Assembly (NCBI GenBank): GCA_002323995.1
Contig: DCQY01000013.1
Span: 1 to 19,226 of the forward strand
DNA: 19,226 nt
Reading direction: 5' to 3'
Origin: Akkermansiaceae bacterium UBA1506
GTDB taxonomy: Bacteria > Verrucomicrobiota > Verrucomicrobiia > Verrucomicrobiales > DEV007
Under the pieces are notes generated by a model, which saw only the letters and a program-made list of their open reading frames with translations, did no database searches and was not told the DNA's origin. Numbering within the stretch: the stretch's first letter is position 1; each line of letters begins with the position of its first letter. Below, in pieces: positions 15,530 through 19,226 of this stretch. Made by a program: the position numbers and the translations under genes.

Positions 15530-16662
15530 CACTCAAACATCTTCACCGCAGCCAACACCTCTTCCTGTTCCTCAACAGAGAGATTATAGTACATAGGCAA
15601 CCTTACCAACCTGCGGCTCATATCCGATGTGACAGGGCAAGGATCAGCATTCTGTCTTTTCCTGATAAATTCTGACTCATGGAGCGGAAGGTAATGGAAA
15701 ACCGCACCAATCCCTTTGCCTCTCATCACATCAATGAATCGATTCCTTGCATCTTCTGACGGCATGATCAGATAAAACATATGAAACGACTGTTGGCGAC
15801 CATCAGGGATAAAGGGCAGGCGAACATCACTGGCCGACGCCCAATTCTTCAGTTCACTATAATAACGGTTCCAAATCTCTCCACGCCGAGCGGTAATTTC
15901 CTCACGGCGCTGCAACTGCCCTAACAAAACAGCAGATAGAATGTCAGATATCACATAACTGGATCCCAAATCCTTCCAACCATACTTATCAACCTCACCG
16001 CGGAAAAATTGACTGCGATCAGTTCCCTTATCGCGCACAATCTCAGCTCGCTCAATTAGATCTTCACGATTGAGCAGTAACGCTCCCCCTTCGCCACAGG
16101 TGAAATTTTTCGTTTCGTGGAAACTCTGGGTCGCAAACGTTCCCGATGTTCCTAATGGCTCACCCCGATATGAAGCGAAAAGACCATGTGCATTGTCTTC
16201 AGCTACCTCAATTCCTGTTCTGCCGGCAATTTCCATGATGGCTTCCATTTCGCAGGCGACTCCAGCATAATGCACGGGGACGATCAGTCTCGTTTTTTCG
16301 TTCACGAGGGACTCCAGTAATGATTCGTCGAGGTTTAAGGTGTCAGACCGAATATCGCAGAAACGTATCGTTGTCCCTCTCAGGGCAAAAGCATTGGCGG
16401 TCGAGACGAAGGTGTAAGACGGAACGATCACCTCATCACCGGGTTTCAGGTCGAGCAGCAGGCCAACCATTTCCAGAGCATGAGTGCAGGATGTTGTCAT
16501 TAAGGCCCTGCGGCACCCGACGACCTCCTCAAGAAGAGTTTCACATCTTTTCCCGAACGGCCCGTTTCCAGCGCACTGCCCGCTCTTCACCGCCTCGGAA
16601 ATCAAATCAAGATTTCCGGGCAGTTCGATTTGCTTATTAAAAGGGATTCGGACGGCAGGCAT
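15526..16662 (-). CDS. wecE: dTDP-4-amino-4,6-dideoxygalactose transaminase (WecE/RffA-like)
   Basis: A PLP-dependent sugar aminotransferase of the DegT/DnrJ/EryC1/StrS family. It converts dTDP-4-keto-6-deoxyglucose to dTDP-4-amino-4,6-dideoxygalactose, with glutamate as donor. At 378 residues it matches the length of E. coli WecE and shares long stretches with it from memory: LLLDLKPGDEVIVPSYTF, VPVHYAGVACEME, SFHETKN, RSQFFRGEVDKY, HMFYLI and VFHYLPLHE. PLP-binding residues visible are the Schiff-base Lys185 in SFHETKN and Asp156 in VAEDNAHG. It lies on the opposite strand to the glycan operon and overlaps the HTTM gene tail to tail by four bases. Divergent from it is the GT-C-like gene. 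No dTDP-glucose synthase or dehydratase is in this window, so the substrate must come from elsewhere. Confidence 0.93.
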   Translation of the reverse strand: MPAVRIPFNKQIELPGNLDLISEAVKSGQCAGNGPFGKRCETLLEEVVGCRRALMTTSCTHALEMVGLLLDLKPGDEVIVPSYTFVSTANAFALRGTTIRFCDIRSDTLNLDESLLESLVNEKTRLIVPVHYAGVACEMEAIMEIAGRTGIEVAEDNAHGLFASYRGEPLGTSGTFATQSFHETKNFTCGEGGALLLNREDLIERAEIVRDKGTDRSQFFRGEVDKYGWKDLGSSYVISDILSAVLLGQLQRREEITARRGEIWNRYYSELKNWASASDVRLPFIPDGRQQSFHMFYLIMPSEDARNRFIDVMRGKGIGAVFHYLPLHESEFIRKRQNADPCPVTSDMSRRLVRLPMYYNLSVEEQEEVLAAVKMFEC

Positions 16663-16765
16663 AGTATGAACAGGTGGATTCTAACATGGCATGTCTCCAG
16701 AAAAAATCTCGATCCTTTGCCAATAAGAACCTGTATTGTTGATTGCACCGTCAAATGAACTGCTT

Positions 16766-16792
16766 GATCTTTCGCATGAGTAAGTCAAGATC
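16766..16792. promoter_or_regulatory. GATCTT/AAGATC dyad in the wecE to GT-C divergent gap
   Basis: GATCTT at 16766-16771 and AAGATC at 16787-16792 are exact reverse complements with a 15-base spacer, placed in the 175-bp gap that serves both the aminotransferase and the GT-C-like gene. Six-base arms are short and may be chance. No clear promoter hexamers were found in this gap on either strand. Confidence 0.18.
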
Positions 16793-16837
16793 CACCACTC
16801 CGCATCGCCACCTGAAAGCTCACTGTTTCATCACCCC

Positions 16838-19015
16838 ATGACTTCCGAATCGAAACTTCCGGCGGGAATTTTGTGGGGCTTATTGAGCCTCTGTGTTCTT
16901 TACATAGCGGTTCTATGCACTTCTCCGATCAAAGACGGGGATATTTGGTGGCAGATGGCTTACGGCAAATTCGCGATCGATAACGCAACCCTCATTGCGG
17001 ACCATGGCGCCTTTACCTGGACAACGACCGAAGGCGGAATCATCTATTGCTGCTGGCTAGCCCAGATTCTCCTGTATTCTCTCCATTCTCTGGGAGGAAC
17101 CGAGCTCCTCTTTGCATTCAAATATTTTTCAGCGTTGCTGTTTCTCGCTGCTCTCCTCGATATAGCAAAAAGAGAGAGACTCCTGAGCAACCCCCTCGTT
17201 TGGGCCCTCTGGTTGACAGGGATGGCAATGGCCAACCATTCCGGTCCTGTTCTTAAACCTGAAATCTTTTCGTTCATCGGCATGATTGCTCTGAACTACC
17301 TTTGGTATCGGGTAAGATTGTCTCCTAACAAGAACTCTAAACTACCCTACCTCTTCCCCTTGATCATCCTTATCTGGGCGAACAGCCACGGGGGTGTCAT
17401 CTTTGGAGCAATCTTCATTTGCTTGATGTGGCTCGGGGAAATGATGAATTCTCTCTTTAGCCTAAGTCAGAGGCTTCCCACAGGAACCCTCCGACACCTT
17501 TTTATCGGCTCGATTCTTTCAGCAGCAGCTCTTTGCATCAATCCATACGGCGCTGATTATCCTAGGCAGTTAGCAGAGACCTTGCTCGGATCAAGCCTAG
17601 AGGAGCTTAAAACAATTTCAGATTACCAAACCGCGTTTTCAAGCCAGGGTAAACTACTGCACCTGCCTGAATTCTTTTTTCTTGGGGTCTCTTTTCTCAT
17701 CGCACTATTGATCTCGGTATTCAGGAGTCGGTCGATAAATTGGGTCTTTGTGCTCACTAATTTATTCTTTGGCTTCCTCTATTGCTACATGCTCCGCACC
17801 ACATACTTCTGGGGCGTCACTTTGGCTTTCACGAGCGTCTACACCCTTTCCTTCGCCTCCGTGCCGCTGAAGACACCCACCAGAAAACTGAGGCTGAGCT
17901 ATCTCGCTGCACCACTATTGATTAGCACTTTCGTCTCAATCACAATCCTCTACGAAAAAACGAGTCAACCTGTTCTCAATCGCTGGTTTGGCTACGGGAT
18001 GTCGATGACCAATCCGGTCGAGGAGGCCCACTACATCCGTGACAATCTTTCCGCGTTCAAACTTGGTAATGATTACGACTCGGGAGCCTACCTTTTGTGG
18101 GCCCTCTACCCCGAGCAGAAACACATGATCGATCCAAGATATTTCCCGTTTAAGACTTGGTATGCCGAATACTACAACGCACTCAAAGGGCAAGACACAC
18201 AGCAGTTTGTAAACAAAATGAACTGCGATGTTTGGTGCATTGGTTTCCTGCATCGCGAAGCTGTCGACTGGTTCCAAAAGTCACCCGATTGGAAACCTCT
18301 CTTTTACGGAGCGCGAGCTGTCGTTTTTGGAAGAAAAGATCTCGTATTTGAAGATACCGGTTCTCTCGGTGGCGAGGAGGTCGAAAACATCCGCATCCTC
18401 GGGAGAGCCCTCCACGTCCTCACCTTCGCGATCAATATCAATGACTGGGAAAATGCGAACCGGATCTATCGTGGGGCAAAGAACAACTTTCCCGGTGAGA
18501 GAGCCATTCGCGATTCCAAGAGGGTTCTCGAAGGCATTTACGCCTACAACAGTCGCGATTTTGAATCTGCCGCTTCTTATCTCAATATTCAAAAAGAAGG
18601 AGCCTTTTTTAGGAGTAACGGGATACTCCTGAAAACCTACCTGCAACTCACGGTGCAGAAATGGAACGAGAAATCAGATACTGAAGCTTTTACCTATGCT
18701 CAGGCAGCCCTCTTGACAGGAAACAAAGATATTCTTGCCCATTACAACTATGGGGTATTAGGAGGCTACCTATCATCGTCAGGGCAAAAACTCCAAGTTG
18801 CCCCCAACCTTCCCTCGTGGGAAGAATCCTTAGGATTCTTTCTCGAGCACTACCAGAAGGTAGGCGGAATTCCGTCCCAAACCGCAGACATCGCTCGTTC
18901 AATGCTAGGTGATGGCATCAAGGTAGCTCCGTCATTAATGAATCCCTCTCTGCCCCCTGAAGATAAAATAAAGACCTTCCAGGAACTCCTTGTTGAACTT
19001 CGCGAGGAACATTGA
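16838..19015 (+). CDS. GT-C-like multi-spanning membrane protein with C-terminal soluble domain
   Basis: A 725-residue polytopic membrane protein, most likely a GT-C superfamily glycosyltransferase using a lipid-linked sugar at the outer face of the inner membrane. The first helix lies at about 10-28; directly after it comes SPIKDGDIWWQMAYG with Asp33 and Asp35, the acidic loop typical of GT-C enzymes. About nine further helices run to about 390. After the last helix, GNDYDSGAYLLWALYP and MIDPRYFPF match the pattern found in related large membrane proteins. The final 200 residues are soluble and probably helical (TPR-like). Family-level assignment is good, the donor and acceptor are unknown. 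The gene is divergent from wecE across 175 bp, and the next gene starts 11 bp downstream. Confidence 0.8.
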   Translation: MTSESKLPAGILWGLLSLCVLYIAVLCTSPIKDGDIWWQMAYGKFAIDNATLIADHGAFTWTTTEGGIIYCCWLAQILLYSLHSLGGTELLFAFKYFSALLFLAALLDIAKRERLLSNPLVWALWLTGMAMANHSGPVLKPEIFSFIGMIALNYLWYRVRLSPNKNSKLPYLFPLIILIWANSHGGVIFGAIFICLMWLGEMMNSLFSLSQRLPTGTLRHLFIGSILSAAALCINPYGADYPRQLAETLLGSSLEELKTISDYQTAFSSQGKLLHLPEFFFLGVSFLIALLISVFRSRSINWVFVLTNLFFGFLYCYMLRTTYFWGVTLAFTSVYTLSFASVPLKTPTRKLRLSYLAAPLLISTFVSITILYEKTSQPVLNRWFGYGMSMTNPVEEAHYIRDNLSAFKLGNDYDSGAYLLWALYPEQKHMIDPRYFPFKTWYAEYYNALKGQDTQQFVNKMNCDVWCIGFLHREAVDWFQKSPDWKPLFYGARAVVFGRKDLVFEDTGSLGGEEVENIRILGRALHVLTFAININDWENANRIYRGAKNNFPGERAIRDSKRVLEGIYAYNSRDFESAASYLNIQKEGAFFRSNGILLKTYLQLTVQKWNEKSDTEAFTYAQAALLTGNKDILAHYNYGVLGGYLSSSGQKLQVAPNLPSWEESLGFFLEHYQKVGGIPSQTADIARSMLGDGIKVAPSLMNPSLPPEDKIKTFQELLVELREEH

Positions 19016-19026
19016 TCCTTCGAATT

Positions 19027-19226
19027 ATGTCAGAGCCATCCCCCAATATTCATTCGTCATCGAACAGTGATCCGATGTTCTATGGCGTTTTGGGAGATGA
19101 TCAGACCACATCTCTAGAGAAGCTTGAAAAATACACTGGGATCGTTGAGTGGAGTTACCTCAAACCACACTACAAAAACGAAGCACTCATCTTCGTAGAT
19201 CTGTCGCTTTCAATTACTGAAGTCGG
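19027..19226 (+). CDS. DUF2288 family protein, cut by the right edge
   Basis: The first 66 codons of a gene that continues past the window. The visible peptide includes LEKLEKYTGIVEWSYLKPHY, then KNEALIFVDLSLSITEVG. This matches the DUF2288 pattern of a short helix, a threonine/glycine-x-Ile-x-Trp segment, a length of basic residues, and a hydrophobic strand with Val-Asp and Leu-x-x-Ile/Val-x-x-Val-Gly. The family has no known function. The N-terminal 20 residues are Ser-rich and variable. It starts 11 bp after the GT-C-like stop on the same strand, so co-transcription is likely, although family members are usually small housekeeping-type proteins with no link to glycans. No Shine-Dalgarno is visible. 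Confidence 0.65.
   Translation, partial: MSEPSPNIHSSSNSDPMFYGVLGDDQTTSLEKLEKYTGIVEWSYLKPHYKNEALIFVDLSLSITEV

Noticed and set aside
1..19226. CRISPR array, tRNA/rRNA genes, insertion sequences or phage genes
   Set aside because: No regularly spaced repeats, cloverleaf-like segments, transposase or integrase motifs or terminal inverted repeats were seen by eye.

Overview
The window looks like chromosomal DNA from a free-living, probably aquatic bacterium of the Verrucomicrobiota (Opitutae/Puniceicoccales type). This is an inference. It rests on a secreted sulfatase fused to a DUF1080 domain, a TIGR03643-type small protein, many exported proteins without assigned function, mid-range GC content, and start codons that almost all lack a Shine-Dalgarno sequence. 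Genes are dense on both strands. I see no tRNA, rRNA, CRISPR array, insertion sequence or phage module.

Layout, left half. A minus-strand gene is cut by the left edge (only its signal-peptide start is visible). Divergent from it is a membrane-anchored class III adenylate cyclase with an extracytoplasmic sensor region. Next come an MsbA-type ABC exporter (plus) and, converging on it, a two-gene minus-strand pair: an exported L,D-transpeptidase followed by a TIGR03643/DUF2805 protein. A second L,D-transpeptidase is divergent from the first across a 299-bp gap. Three minus-strand genes for exported proteins follow in the order of transcription: a charged protein with four degenerate helical repeats, the sulfatase-DUF1080 fusion, and a 253-residue protein with a possible GspC/PilP-like beta domain.

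Layout, right half (10.6 kb to the end). This is a glycan-assembly locus. Five plus-strand genes, mostly overlapping, form a probable operon: NAD-dependent sugar epimerase/dehydratase, ATP-grasp ligase, DPM/GtrB-type family 2 glycosyltransferase with two C-terminal membrane helices, NeuD/PglD-like left-handed beta-helix acetyltransferase, and an HTTM-domain polytopic membrane protein. A WecE-like sugar-nucleotide aminotransferase lies tail to tail with the operon. Divergent from it is a GT-C-like multi-spanning membrane protein with a large soluble C-terminal part, followed after 11 bp by a DUF2288 gene that runs off the right edge.

How the parts may work together (inference): the aminotransferase and acetyltransferase could make a 4-acetamido-4,6-dideoxyhexose nucleotide. 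The family 2 transferase could load a polyprenyl phosphate, and the GT-C protein could use such a lipid-linked sugar on the outer face of the inner membrane. The ATP-grasp and HTTM proteins are the parts whose job cannot be read from the family and are the best candidates for unusual chemistry. Much of the rest serves the cell envelope: peptidoglycan cross-linking, lipid or drug export, and sulfated-glycan breakdown.
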